A stretch of 64,000 bases of DNA from Brassica napus (GCF_020379485.1 NC_063437.1:2914001-2978000), one strand, 5' to 3'; counted from the stretch's first letter, positions 1 to 11,760 are shown. The notes: generated by a model not told the origin, from the letters alone. Numbers and translations: made by a program.

Positions 1-710
1 TTTAGTTTCTATGCATGTCATTAAGCTTCGGTTCTCATTTACTTATTTGTTTGTTTTACTTTTGAATCTTGGCTGGCTTCTTTTACTTGCATTTGTTTCT
101 TGGTTTAGTCTGCTTTAGTCATATCGAGTTTTAAGTTGTATCTTAGTTAAGTGTTTTTTTTAATTAAACTTATTTATTTTAGATTAATTATCATTTACAT
201 GCATTCCCAGTGAATTAGCTCTTGATTTATCCTTAAGGATTGATCCTCGAGTATTGTAATTAATGGCATATGCCCACATGTATAAGAAACTTCGTATCAC
301 AAATGTAAAGTCGAACGCACACATGTATAGTTTACCTTAGCTATACATTATAAATTACAACAGTTTTCTTTCTTGGTGGAAGCTTTAAAAAAGTGCTAAC
401 ACTTAAGTTATAGATTTCACAGTATAATTTATATTCTATTTTTTTACCAAAAAAAAATAAAATTATATTCTATTTTAATAACACTGTTAACTACAATTGT
501 TCAAGACATTTATTTATTTATTTATCACTACTTTAAAATTTCGTTTTCTTCCATTCATCAATCATGCTATTACAGCCTCTACAAAATGCATTCTAATATA
601 AAATTAACCATAAACTTAAAAATATAGATATCTAGAACATTACGGAAATTAATAAATTATTATGACTAAAGTGTAATTTTGCAGAAAATAGTAAAAAGAG
701 TGGGCCATGG
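1..710. other. Left-edge intergenic DNA
   Basis: AT-rich sequence with poly-A and poly-T runs and no frame that resembles a protein. It precedes the promoter of the first gene. No repeat boundary or RNA gene is visible. Confidence 0.5.
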
Positions 711-712
711 AT

Positions 713-718
713 CACGTG
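713..718. promoter_or_regulatory. G-box (CACGTG), distal
   Basis: A perfect palindromic CACGTG lies about 280 bp upstream of the ATG at 994, in the context ATCACGTGGA. G-boxes bind bHLH factors such as PIFs and bZIP factors such as HY5 and ABFs. Function here is inferred from position and from pairing with the second G-box at 821. Confidence 0.55.
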
Positions 719-820
719 GATAAAGCGTGGGATGGAAATAGAAAAAACAAAGGAGAAGAGAGAAAGGGTGATTTTACAAATCTCTTCTAATCCTTTCTCA
801 GCCAATTATGATCAATCTCC

Positions 821-826
821 CACGTG
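821..826. promoter_or_regulatory. G-box (CACGTG), proximal
   Basis: A second perfect CACGTG lies 173 bp upstream of the ATG at 994, flanked as CCCACGTGGGA, which makes an 11-bp near-palindrome. A CCAAT sequence lies about 20 bp further upstream. Two G-boxes within about 110 bp suggest light or ABA control of the downstream gene. Confidence 0.6.
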
Positions 827-905
827 GGACTTCTGGCCCATGCATACACATCATCTTTCAACTATACACTCTTTTGTCTTCTTGTTTTTTTGGGTGATCT
901 TCTTC

Positions 906-912
906 TATATAT
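906..912 (+). promoter_or_regulatory. TATA box of the RPGE-like gene
   Basis: TATATAT lies 82-88 bp upstream of the ATG at 994 and downstream of both G-boxes, the expected place for a plant core promoter. Confidence 0.45.
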
Positions 913-993
913 GAGTGTCTTTATCTCCACAAGTGTCTTTTAGAGAAGGCACTCTTTTAAGTTATAGTGTTAATTCTAGGGTTTCTATTACCA

Positions 994-1712
994 ATGGCTG
1001 ATTCTTCTTCTGCTTCTTACATTCACATGGTACTATGTTTATATGATTCAAGAACTCCATATGCACTCTTCTTCGCAAAGGATTTATGAGTGATTTTATT
1101 TGTGTTTTATTTATATCTCAATATCTTTGGATCAATCGTTTTTTATATGTACAGGTGCACCACATGATAGAGAAATGTTTGATCTTCAACATGAGCAAAG
1201 AAGAGTGCGTGGAAGCTCTCTTTAAGCATGCAAATATCACTCCTGTCATCACCTCAACTGGTTTTCCTCTCTCTCCTCTTCTTAATTATACCATCATGTA
1301 GAATTTGATTTTGCCATATAATATAACATACCTACATATATGTTTTTACGTGACTGATCAATCTTTGAATGTTTTGCATCAATAAATAAGTGCTCATGTG
1401 TAATTCAAAGACTAGTGATAAAGTGCCTTTAACATACAAATTTACAATTTGTTTACATAGAAAATTAAAAACTAGTTCGTACTTGCAACCTGTATATATT
1501 CGAATCGATTTTGTCCAATAGTTAATTTTGAGTCTATTTGCCCATATTAAATTGAATGTTTTACAGTTTGGAAAGAGCTGGAGAAAGAGAACAAGGAGTT
1601 CTTCAAGGCCTATGAAGAGAGGCAAAGCAAACAAGAGCAAATGTCGGAGGAAGAGACAACCCAGTTGATCCAGAAGATAATATCGGATTCATCTAAAGAA
1701 TCCGACGACTGA
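994..1712 (+). CDS. RPGE2: Plant protein 1589 (TIGR01589) / RPGE-family small protein, three exons
   Basis: I read exons 994-1029, 1155-1260 and 1567-1712, with GT donors at 1030 and 1261 and AG acceptors ending at 1154 and 1566. Joined, they give 95 residues. After MADSSSASYIHMV the chain carries the family core, with HHMIEKCLIFNMSKEEC and then VWKELEKENKEFF, and a Gln/Glu-rich tail ending in ESDD. This is the 57-residue plant-specific TIGR01589 domain. Arabidopsis members At3g55240, At5g02580, At1g10657 and At3g28990 are called RPGE proteins, reported as repressors of photosynthetic genes that act on GLK factors. The DIR24-like gene next door makes At3g55240 (RPGE2) the best match, but the symbol is an orthology inference. 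Exon 3 would be missed by a simple frame scan because all exons are short. Confidence 0.85.
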
Positions 1713-2677
1713 TCGCGATGTTCGTTAGATCTCAAGAACCTTATATAATTTATATCTATGAATCTCATGAAAACGATTTCATGCATGTTATATGTATACC
1801 ATTTTCTTCTATATTCGCATCGGTCCATGCAATAAGAAAGGGAAAAAAGGAGTGATGACGCTCCTTTTGGTACGTTATACGTACGTGGTCCCCATTGCTT
1901 TTGTATAAATAACGATGATAGAAAACGGACGCTCATACATCGACCAGTCGTGTGGCGCTTTAGTTATATGAATGTATCATGTATATATATCCACATAAAA
2001 TGTTTGTTTATGGTCTTGGCTCTTGGGTTAGATTCAGATCAACATCATCCTTGAAATTAAATTAACTACTATCCATCATGGTTCTAAAGAAGTCAGACAA
2101 CTTAGTCGCCTACAATACCAAACCCATTTGAAACATTTTGATTTTAGCTGAATCGATTAAAACTGGGCGAACCAGAGCAAATTAACATTTCTGGGTCTAA
2201 ACGGCTGTTTAAATATAATTTATATATTTTGTCCCTGCTGGTCAGTGGGAAACTATACTATATAGTATATTCAATGTTAAATGAATAAAACATTAATACA
2301 AAAACATTTCTCCGAATATTTTTGAATCCCCCAAATTTCATTAACAAGGTAAGTCCATGAGTTCTCATGACTATATATGTATCTGTAATTGACATTGGAG
2401 AATGAAATGTCATTTTTTTTTTCTTATCTTGAACTTAAAGCTTTTAAGATTTAAATAGGACGATACTCACAAAAGTGTGTTAACAAGCCTTTTGTTTATT
2501 TAGATAGAAAATTTGATGGGGCCCCAAATTTGATTATAAAAAATAGACATTCTCATTTAACACACTTTTTATATATTAAACGTTTCACAAGTCACAACAC
2601 AGCGAAGGTCACACATGAAACTAGTAATAACATACAGATAAAGTAAGGGAAAGTTTTCGACAATGAGACATGACTCT
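1713..2677. other. Intergenic region between convergent genes
   Basis: AT-rich sequence between the 3' ends of the RPGE-like and dirigent genes. It should contain both 3' untranslated regions. No coding, RNA or transposon structure is recognisable. Confidence 0.5.
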
Positions 2678-3616
2678 TCAAGCTTTGTAGTATGTAAGAT
2701 AAATGCTGAAATGGAGAATAGTATCACGACCATCAGTAACATGTTGGTCTTCCTGGTTGTGCAGTGTCTCCACGACAGCATACCCTTTAGCATGCTCGAA
2801 TTTCCCAGTCCCACCCACAACAGCAATATGCGAGGCATGAGAAGCGGTTCTGTGGACCCCAAAGAAACTAATGGCATCATCGAGCATATCATGATGATCA
2901 TGCTCTCCATGGAACAACACGGTCAAGGAAAGGGTCTGGCTAGTTCCATCCAATGAACTAGCTATATAGAACCCTTGTGCTCTACCAATAATCGCAGAGC
3001 CTAGCTCATGACCCTCAGTGAGCTCATCATCGACCACGGTGATGGTACCGAACATGAGCTGCTGAAGAGCAGCTGCGGGAGGGAGTTGACCTGCGGTTAC
3101 AAAAGGAAGGTTGTTGGAGCTGAGGGAACCTTGAGAGTTACCGTTAGTGTTTTGTATGACGGTGTTGGCTTGAGAGCCACTTAGTCCTGTGAGGAGTGGA
3201 GCCGTGTTTGGGTTGATTATATTATTGATGTTGTTTGCGTTTACAAGTGGTACAGCATTATCTACTGGAAAAATGTTGTTGTTGGATTTAGAGAATGGTA
3301 TTCCGTTCACCTCGGTTTGTGCTACTATGCCAGTGACTACACGTGCTGACGGATGTGACCCGCCTAGCACGTCATGCATAAAGAACTCTAGGACTGGTAC
3401 ATGTCCGCCCGTGGCTGGTCCTGGAAGGGGAATTGGTATTGGAGGTTGTGTTGTTGTTGGAGTTGTTGTTGCGACTGGTGGATTTTCATCCTCCTCGTCC
3501 GGTATGGCAGGGACTAATTGCGGCTGAGGTTCGACCTCATCGAGAAGTCTAGCGGAGTAAACATTTGAGGCTATCAAGAGGAAGGTCAAGATCGTTAGGC
3601 TAAAAGCTTTAGCCAT
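2678..3616 (-). CDS. DIR24: Dirigent protein, DIR24/ESB1-like, single exon
   Basis: This intronless frame of 312 residues runs leftward from an ATG at 3616. Residues 1-22 form a clear signal peptide ending in SNVYSA, so the protein should enter the secretory pathway and act in the cell wall. Residues 23-70 are an acidic and proline-rich linker (EEDENPP, PIPIPLPGP). The dirigent domain begins near HVPVLEFFMHDVLGG and is interrupted by a long Asn-rich insert at about residues 110-175. It resumes at LMFGTITVVDDELTEGHE and ends with VVGGTGKFEHAKGYAVVETL and LTYYKA. The long N-terminal extension plus insert is typical of the DIR9/10(ESB1)/16/18/24/25 group, some of which help lay down Casparian-strip lignin. 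At3g55230 (DIR24) lies beside the RPGE gene in Arabidopsis, supporting the symbol. No damage is visible. Confidence 0.9.
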   Translation of the reverse strand: MAKAFSLTILTFLLIASNVYSARLLDEVEPQPQLVPAIPDEEDENPPVATTTPTTTQPPIPIPLPGPATGGHVPVLEFFMHDVLGGSHPSARVVTGIVAQTEVNGIPFSKSNNNIFPVDNAVPLVNANNINNIINPNTAPLLTGLSGSQANTVIQNTNGNSQGSLSSNNLPFVTAGQLPPAAALQQLMFGTITVVDDELTEGHELGSAIIGRAQGFYIASSLDGTSQTLSLTVLFHGEHDHHDMLDDAISFFGVHRTASHASHIAVVGGTGKFEHAKGYAVVETLHNQEDQHVTDGRDTILHFSIYLTYYKA

Positions 3617-3911
3617 TGTTGTGTATTTGTTTTGGTTTTGGGTTATGTATTGTGTGTTTGTGTTTATTCTCTATGGTCTAATGGGTTTGTTTATATTGGA
3701 AGCTTGCAAGATCACGAGATCGATGATGTAGTGGAGTTGTTGTCGTCGCCTTTTCTTATCATTGTTTAGTTGAGGAATGGATTTCAACTAAACCTCTAGC
3801 TTCATTGAGCTATTATAAAATAATCATTTGCGACTTTATTCTCTTGGCCTTTTTATTCACTTAACTTTGTTTTCCTCCCAAGTTATTTCATTTTCTTGGA
3901 TAATGATCAGT

Positions 3912-4870
3912 AGGGCTATAGACAAAATATCTTAATTCAGAAAATTGAATCGAACACAACTCGAAAAATTTATACTAGATCCAAAATAGAACTAATATTA
4001 TACCTGAACGGATCCAAGACTTTAATATCTGAAAAAATTGGAATTGAATCTAACATGAACCGAAATAATTCGGATATCCAAAAATACGATGATCACAATA
4101 GCTTTAACATATATTAATTATTTTAGATCCAATATCCAAAACATATCCAAAAATCTGAGTTATGTAAAAGACTTGAGAATATCCAAAACTAACCAAAAGT
4201 AAATATCCAAAAAGAGTCAAAGTATCTAAACACTCGAAATACCTTCACCATAAAATATCGAAACAGAACCAATTTATATCAATTATAAATATTTTTCATA
4301 TATTATTCAAATTTTTATATTTTATATTATTTTTATTTTTGAATTTTGAGGAATTTATGATATAGTTGTATTTTGAAAAATTTGACATAATTTAAATGGA
4401 AACCGGACCAGAACCAAACTCATAAAGATCCAAACCAAAACCAAACCGAAATTTATAAATGTATGAATGGACTTAAATCTCTAACCCTAAATTGTAAAAT
4501 TCAAACAAATCCAAATCGAACACGAATAGATATCCAAACGTACACACCTAATTTTTAGGTTTTGGCTTTCCATTTCCACCGGTTACTTCGGATATAGATA
4601 GTTTACATATTAATGTTTGAATCCATATAAAACCTAGAAAAATCAGTTTGGATAGGTTCAGATATTAAAAACAACTAATATCCAAAAAAACTAGGGATTA
4701 GTTCAATTACGGTTTAGTTTGAATTTTTCGGGATAATTTTGGTAAACTATTAGATATTCATATAAAATATCAAATAGTTCCAATAATAATATTAAATTAT
4801 TTTAAATATTTTTAGATATAAACGTTCAGATAATTTTGAGTTATTCGGATTTGGGTATATATTTCTACTA
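3912..4870. repeat. Degenerate hAT-like repeat (ATATCCAAA/CGGATA-rich)
   Basis: A stretch of repeated short motifs (GAACCGAAAT, ATATCCAAAA, TTCGGATAT) begins near TAGGGCTATAGACAAAA and reaches an apparent end near TACACACCTAA at about 4553. A second block with the motifs in the opposite orientation follows to about 4870. The composition matches non-autonomous hAT-type repeats common in Brassicaceae and resembles 11210-11653, 31.1-31.27 kb and 32.7-33.36 kb of this window. No protein frame remains. Confidence 0.45.
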
Positions 4871-5507
4871 GAATATTTATAGATATTTAGGCTGACACGT
4901 GGTGCTCAGAACTGTCTTCTGTTATGGTTTATGTTAATTCAGTCTTGTCCGAGTTGGTTATCGGATCTGGATTCTGCATAGGATTAGAATAAATTTTTGT
5001 TGTAAAAAAATAAATATAATTAATATTGTATGCATACAAATCATATTCTTTATATACTAAAGAACAAGCCACTTGATTAATTAGATTTTGACACATAGCA
5101 TGTGCTATACAATTTAAAAAACAAATATAAATAACTAAATTTTAAACGCAAAAGAAACTGTTTAGTCTATAAACTAATTTTAATTATTTTATATATAAAA
5201 TAAAAGTATCCAATATTTTCACACTACGCCCATAATCCCACTATTTAGAAACCGCTAATCTTTTCCTGATAAATGCCATATATTAGTTTCATATCTACTT
5301 CTATTCAGAAATAGTAAATTCTTAAATCCTTTGTAATGACTCCATTGATTCTCTCTAAAATTTCAACTTCTAATGACGAAACCATTTATAGTTCTAGATC
5401 CAATTCAAAATCTTTCTGGTCTAACAGTTGCCTATCAGTCTTCAAATTAAAGAATTCCTTCTTTTAATGAAATGAAAACAAGTAGAACATCAACATACTA
5501 TGGATTT
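4871..5507. other. Intergenic region
   Basis: AT-rich intergenic sequence with nothing recognisable. A motif near 5080 (TTAGATTTTGACACA) is like transposon-derived sequence, but no boundaries can be set. Confidence 0.4.
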
Positions 5508-5669
5508 ATACTGAAGTTGGAAGATAAAGCTTAAAGTCCAGGTAAGTGAAAACAAAAAAAAAACGCTTAAACTTTTTATGCTCAAATAACTATACTGAAG
5601 TTGGAAGATAAAGCTTAAAGTTCAGGTAAGTGAAAAAAAAACGCTTAAACTTTTTATGCTCAAATAACT
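5508..5669. repeat. Two-copy tandem duplication of about 80 bp
   Basis: A unit starting ATACTGAAGTTGG and ending CTCAAATAACT occurs at 5508-5591 and again at 5592-5669. The copies differ mainly in the length of an A-run (84 versus 78 bp), so the duplication is recent. It lies in non-coding DNA downstream of the lipase-like gene. Confidence 0.8.
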
Positions 5670-6202
5670 TCTTCATCAACATTTTCTCTTCTAACCTACT
5701 TATAATTTTCATAATCATTTTCTGCATTGCTAGACATTGGCAAAAGCTACATACTGCATGGTGAAAAAGGTAAAGGTAAATAAAATATGTCAACAATATA
5801 TTTAAAATGGATCAATCAATTCTTAAATTTGCTAGAATAAGTTAGTTTGACTGAAAGTTCATTAATCTTTTTACATTAAATATTTTGAATTTAAAATCTG
5901 AAAACAATTTATGAACAGTTATACCAAATTGAAAATAAAGTTTACAAGAGATCTTTGACATAATGCAAATGAAAGTACAATTAGGATCGTCAGATTTCAT
6001 ATTTTATAATAGAACTATCCTTATAAAATTATCTATATTGTCATAATTTCTAATAAAAATAATAATTTAAAGTTGAAAAGTACACCATAAATTTCTCATG
6101 TCATCCCATTTTTTCCTCTTTACAGAAACCTTGAAAACAAAAAGTTTATAAAGCGAATAAAATTTAGTTATTAGATATAGTCTAAACCGAATATGAGTAA
6201 AA

Positions 6203-8305
6203 TCAGATTTGAGATTTTGCTTCATGGTTGTTATTGGCATTCACTTGAAGAGTATTGATTCTTGTCTCCATCCATTGGACAATGTCATTGAATACAATCT
6301 CTGACTTCTTCAAAGGCTCCCCGAAAAGAAGGCTATGCCACATTTCAGGATACAGCTTCAGAGTCTTATCATTGGAGGAAGCCACCTCATAAAGCAGTTT
6401 GCTAGCTTCTTTATCCGTAACTTTATCATCTTCTCCATGCAATACAATGAATGGCATTGTCACCTATCTCACATACATATATCCCCAAAATCAAATGAGT
6501 TATATAAATAAGATATCAATTGTTTATTTATTTGTTATACGTTTATAGTATGTTTTAGTTTTGTCCAAATGAAACTACAGTTAATTGTATACCAGATAAA
6601 TTGTAAATATCAATGTTCCAAAAGACACTAAGCGATAATTACATGTTTAGAAGATTAGGGCTCAGACAGACACCGTCTATAACGATTTTCTTTTATAAAT
6701 GTTATAAACAAATAGTTTCATTTATTACTGCTTTGCCTCATATTTGGATGTTTAAGCACTACCTAAACCAAATTTTAGAACATTGGTAAATATAAACACA
6801 ACATGAAGGATACTGTCGTTTCCTGTGTTTACACTTGCCAAAAAAATTTGTGAAAAAAATATATTTTATAAAAAGAGAAATATCCTAAAATAATTTTGAA
6901 ACAATCATAATATAACTTTGATTATTACCTCGTGCAACCGATTCTCTAGATCAAGGCTTACTCTAAAAAGCTCGCTCATCGTCTTCATGCGAGGCCTCCC
7001 AATATAGCAATTTGGATTATCTTTAATCTGTTTTGTGTGAATGTATGTTTTGTAAATTCAGGGGAATAGAGTATTAGTCCGTAGAAACTATGGATTTGCC
7101 AGGTCCATAATGTATCGGTTACCAATCCTATAGTCAATAGAGTACGTACCTCTTGTCTCTTATGCGGCTGTTTAATAGCCAGGTTAATGATATCAGGTCC
7201 TGGAAGTATCGACTTCCATGATGGGATCAGATGTATGACCAAGTTCATCATAGATATAACTGGTTTTGGTGGTTTCATCTCTTCAGCAATCTGTCTCTCA
7301 TCACAATTGTAATTGGATATGTTTATGATTCTTGATTTATAAGATATGATGGATGAAGTAATGATATGTGTGAATCTGTTCACCTTACACATAGGAGCAA
7401 TAAGGATAGCTCCTTCCCAAAACTCCGGTTTCTTGCGGTGCAAGAGAAGAACTACTGCTCCACCCATTGATTCTCCCATCAAAAACTTCTTCTTCTTTGG
7501 GTTTTCTCCCATTTCTGCCATGCACAACAAACAAAATCCAGATTACGCGAGTTACAACCCCAATTTTAAAATAATTTGTTCTAAAGACACTTTCAAATAT
7601 GTATAAACCAAGATCTATAATCTTCTATATTAAAAAAAAAGTTGCATATATATGTATGTAGTATATATTACTATAGATTTGTATTAAAGCTTCAAGTAAA
7701 CAAATCTGCAATTCATATTAACTAAACATTGAAGCCGTTCAAGTGTATTCACCCCACATATTGCCACAAATGTTATGTACATCCTTTCAGTAAATTCACA
7801 ACTTTAAATGTTTGATGTGAAGTTCCTTTGTTAGTAGCAACTGCAAACGTCAATTAACATAGATCGTTAATTTACACTCTAGACATATGTTATAAGAATT
7901 TTTTTTGAAAATATTTAATTTTTTAAAATACGATATTTCATGTAAAATGCAACGTAAACGCAGATAATGGAGTTGAAACAATCCCTGCTCATATTTGATG
8001 TTATGAAATTTCAGGAGTGTCAAGGTGTAATCATGAGGTCAAGAAAGAAAAGATGAAGTTAACAAATAAGAAAGAAAAAATTTGGAGATGGACCAGCTAT
8101 TTTGGAGAAATGTGAGTAGACATCATTGATGAGAAGATCGAAGTCATCAATGTAGACATTGAGGCCACCTGATCTTCCATGCCCTTCATATTCAATTCCA
8201 TACACACCAAATCCTTCTTTTGCAAACTTAGATGCAACATCTGCAAGGTAAAGTTCACATTCACCTATTTGTTCCTCATTCTCTTCAATGGATGCATATC
8301 TAGAA

Positions 8306-8345
<40 letters not shown>

Positions 8346-8670
8346 AAAGGTGGTGCTGCAATCAATTGCGTAGCCATGGCAAAAGAAAATGAGAGCTCTT
8401 GGTTCTTGATTTACTGGAAACCATTTGCAAGTTAGGAGTTGCATTCCCCTTGAATTCTCGATAAATTCCTAAATCAATTGAAGAATTATCATGAGCATTT
8501 ACTTGTTCATTAGATAAATAATAAGAAAACAAGTAACTATTCTCAAATCGAGTAATGAAATTTACCTCGCTATATCCGACTTGCCCATCAATATAAGCCT
8601 GTAAAATGATAAAAGTCAAATCACGAATATATTCAATTTAGAAGCCATAGAAAGGACGAAAACTAACCAT
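6203..8670 (-). CDS. Monoacylglycerol lipase / caffeoylshikimate esterase-like alpha/beta hydrolase
   Basis: On the minus strand I read exons 8668-8670 (ATG only), 8566-8598, 8342-8468, 8094-8240, 7384-7514, 7150-7290, 6929-7027 and 6203-6463. All have GT-AG borders and join in frame to 313 residues. The fold signatures are present: oxyanion-site FFCHGYA, nucleophile elbow GESMGG (Ser), HGEDDKVTD (Asp) and MWHSLLFGE (His). The family hydrolyses monoacylglycerols or related esters, and close relatives include caffeoylshikimate esterase of lignin synthesis; the substrate here is unknown. At3g55180 and At3g55190 hold this position in Arabidopsis. The weakest part is the start. An ATG that alone forms exon 1 keeps the frame, while another ATG at 8804 does not join in frame through the strong donor at 8667. 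The exon 3 donor abuts a TA microsatellite. Confidence 0.87.
8308..8340. repeat. (TA)n microsatellite at an intron 5' end
   Basis: About 16 uninterrupted TA dinucleotides lie inside an intron of the lipase-like gene. On the coding strand the repeat forms the whole donor context (AAAG, then GTATATAT), so the splice site runs straight into the microsatellite. Confidence 0.95.
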
Positions 8671-8809
8671 ATTTGATCCCAGATAATGTAATGAGAGAGT
8701 AACAATAAAACATAACAGAATATATAGTTAGGTTGTTGTTTTTCGTAGAAGAAGGGTTGAATCAGACAATAGTCATGTCCTTTTTCTTCGCTCGCAAGAA
8801 CCATTACTA

Positions 8810-9720
8810 ATATTTTGGTGGTGACCTTAATTTAGCAATTTCACAACACCAAAAGTAAACACTAATTACGTAATAAGTTTTTTTTTTCTTTTTATTGAAC
8901 GTTATTTTGGTGAAGTTGTAAGTCTGTAACATAACTTCATCATAATAATTAATGCACAATTAAGTCTACTAACGTTGACCCAAAAAAAATTAAGTCTACT
9001 AACAAGAAATGTTGGTTACTTTTTTTGTCCTGGATTTTAATTTCTCACTTAAGTTTTAATCTTTGATAAATGTTCTGTGAAGTCATAAACTCTCTTTTGA
9101 TCTTTCCATTTCATCCTAGTTGAATAAAGTTGCAAGCGCGGTGCGAACTTGGTGATTGCAGATAAAATACTAAATAAAAACTATAATGAAAGTCTTATAT
9201 TTAAGTTTATTACTCAATATAAGGATAAACCTAATCAAGTTTCTAAATTATTGAATTGTATTTAAAATTTAATCGTGATAAACTATTTAATTGAGTGATT
9301 AGCATTCAATATTAGGTTTAGTAAGTATCTTTTATAAGTTCAATTTTTTTTAACTAAAACCAAATTTTTTTTATCAAATTTTATTTTTAAAAGATGAAAC
9401 ATTACAAAAATTATTATTTAGAAAAATGAAAATTAATTTGTAAAATTAAAATAATTTAAATAAAAGCAAATTTGAAACTTAAAATAACTAAAAATTTACA
9501 AAAGATTACTTTATAATTTTTAAAAACTAATGAACTTAAAACTAAATTTTATTAAAATATATATTAATTATTATTTCTATTCATGGCGTATGAAATCATC
9601 TAGTTGAATGTATCTATATAGTAAGTCAAAATAACCATTTTAAATTCTTTTTCCTTGAGAAAACTAATATAGTTATTTGAAAGATATCAAGATTATTTAA
9701 AAAAAAAGATATCAAGATTA
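8810..9720. other. Intergenic region, lipase-like gene promoter side
   Basis: Very AT-rich sequence upstream of the lipase-like gene. It should contain its promoter, but no convincing TATA box or element boundary stands out. Confidence 0.4.
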
Positions 9721-9721
9721 T

Positions 9722-9840
9722 GAAAGAAAGTTTGCTCAACTCAGAAATCATTCATGTACCTCGAACGCAGAATCTCAGGGCGGATAGTCTAGTACGAGGT
9801 ATCAGAAAACAACCGTCTTTCGTCGTTCACATGGATTCAT
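9722..9840 (+). pseudogene. LINE ORF2 RNase H tail fragment
   Basis: The plus strand reads SEIIHVPRTQNLRADSL followed by VRGIRKQPSFVVHMDS and a stop at 9839-9841. This is the last part of the RNase H (RVT_3) domain of an L1-type plant LINE. It closely resembles the end of the LINE on the minus strand at 63381 (SEIIHVPRTLNTMVDSLARR). An A-rich tail lies near 9890. Everything upstream in the element is missing, so it is a 5'-truncated insertion. Confidence 0.75.
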
Positions 9841-9841
9841 A

Positions 9842-11209
9842 GTTACTAGTATGTAAAGTCAGTATGAATTTGTATATGTTGATTACAAAAAAACAAAATC
9901 CTTTTACAAAATTGACTTCATTATCATGGTCTCAATGTCTGACCTACGATTGAGTTGACCGCTCTACAAGAATCCTCTCTCCAAACTGTTTTCACACTTC
10001 GATATCATTTTCATGGGTTACATAAGGGTGTTTGGACCTAAGTCCAGTTATTTCCCGATATCAACGAGTAGCTCCAGATTAATGTTTGCTTAATAAAACC
10101 TAAGACGTGGTCCATGTTTGTCTAGCTAATTAGTAACAACATTGATCAGCAATAATCGAACCCGTAACAGACAAGTCTATGAGTTGATAAAAAAAAAAAA
10201 ACAGGTCTATGATTCATTAGAACTCCCACCCCCCAAACCCTACACAATCATAGAACACTATCAAAAATGTGCACGAAAACATAGAACACTATCAAAATAA
10301 TTATTAAATTTACCAAAATCGTGATTTTTTTATTCAAGTGATGGTATAGTCGCTTTGTTGGTTGATTGTTCTACAAAAAGAAAGAGAAAACTCCACTCTA
10401 ACCAAATTGCTTTTGGTTCGTAGACGAACCAATATGACCGCATACGTGAGAAATATATAGCACTAGCCATCGATACTAAGTCGTGAGAAAACGTAGAATA
10501 TGTTATAATGCTCTTTTTGTGACAAAAAAAAAATGTTATAATGCTCTTGTAATGATTTCGCCAACTCATATACACATCGTTGAAACCAAAATGGTTGGCA
10601 TGTACAAACATAGTTGACTTTGGTATAGCTAATCTCGAGTTTGTTCTTTGCGGAAAATGCCAGTGACTCTGGTATGTATATCTTTGTATCACATTTTGTC
10701 GAGTGCGTATATTTGACTTTTTCTTACAATCTTTAAAATATACATAACATGCGAATGTCCTGTCACATATAATAGATATGTAAAATACATGAATTGGTCA
10801 AGTTGGTATATATAATTAGTATGCATCTGTATGTGATCGTCTTTTGGTCAAACGAGAAGTTCATCGTTTCATATATAGACGATGACAACAAAATATTATT
10901 TTGTGAATACTTCAACGTAGATATGAAGTACTAGAGATGAAATCACACATGCCTTAATTCTAACAACGGTTACTAATTAACTTACTATATAGTAATATAA
11001 GATAAATAAATAGAAGAAAAAAAATCTAATTTTCTTAATCGGTTTTGTGTAGCTTATTAGATAGATCAAACAAAATCAACAACTACTGTGAACATAAGAA
11101 AGTTATATATGTATAACAAATGATGGCAGTAAATAACAAATATTTAAAACATTACTTAACTCTACTTAAATTGATTGTGTATTCAAATAGTCCTTGTTAT
11201 GATGAATTG
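9842..11209. other. Intergenic, transposon-derived filler
   Basis: AT-rich DNA with short local duplications (ATAGAACACTATCAAAA near 10250 and 10284; ATGTTATAATGCTCTT near 10499 and 10533). A 120-codon minus frame at 10330-10692 shows no recognisable family and is probably chance. Confidence 0.4.
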
Positions 11210-11653
11210 TAGGGGTGGGACGGATGGGATACCCGGGATATTTCCGGATATCTGAATCCGGATTTGTCAGATCTGCAAAATTGCTATACAGATCCGGATC
11301 CAGACTTTACGGATATCCAGAATTATGATATCCAGACAAAATTCGAATATCCGCATATATCTGGTTCCGGATTCTTTTAAACAATCAAATTAAAAATTTA
11401 TATTAAAAATTTATTTAGTATTTAAAATTATTTTTGTAAACAAATTATTAAAATTAAGTAAAATTAAAACTTTATATATTATATATAAAATTATATATAA
11501 TATACATATCTGAATATAATTATATTTTTAATATTTTAAAATATATAATAGGCCTGGATTCGGATCGGGATATCCAGACCTAATATTTTCTATCCGGATT
11601 AGTATCCAGATCCGTCGGATTCTTAAAATCACTATTCAGATCCGGAACTCCTA
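11210..11653. repeat. Non-autonomous hAT-like repeat (ATCCGGAT-rich)
   Basis: Starts TAGGGGTGGGACGG and is dense in CGGATATC, TCCGGAT and GGATATCC motifs at both ends, with an AT-rich centre. It ends near GGAACTCCTAAT. TAGGGGTGGG is a common hAT-type terminus in Brassicaceae. No transposase frame and no clear target duplication was found. Confidence 0.5.
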
Positions 11654-11723
11654 ATATCCTAGCAAATACGTGAATTGAGTGCTGTGGAACAATTGTACTA
11701 ACATAATTGGTTTAATGAGCGTA

Positions 11724-11760
11724 CTAGATTCTGACCCGTCTTTAAAAGGGCGGATATATT
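11724..11760 (-). mobile_element. Helitron-like 3' terminus (minus strand)
   Basis: Read on the minus strand, an imperfect GC-rich hairpin (CCGCCCTTTTAAAGACGGG) is followed by TCAGAAT and the terminal CTAG, with a host T next to it. That is the Helitron 3' arrangement. The element body would extend rightward, perhaps to about 12.1 kb, but the 5' TC end was not located. Confidence 0.5.

Noticed and set aside
732..914. 60-codon frame upstream of the RPGE-like gene
   Set aside because: It spans the promoter, including a G-box and the TATA box, has low-complexity hydrophobic content and no family resemblance.
3189..3527. 112-codon plus-strand frame opposite the dirigent gene
   Set aside because: Antisense shadow of the intact dirigent coding sequence.
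10330..10692. 120-codon minus-strand frame
   Set aside because: No recognisable domain, isolated, surrounded by transposon debris and containing a local duplication. Best explained as chance.
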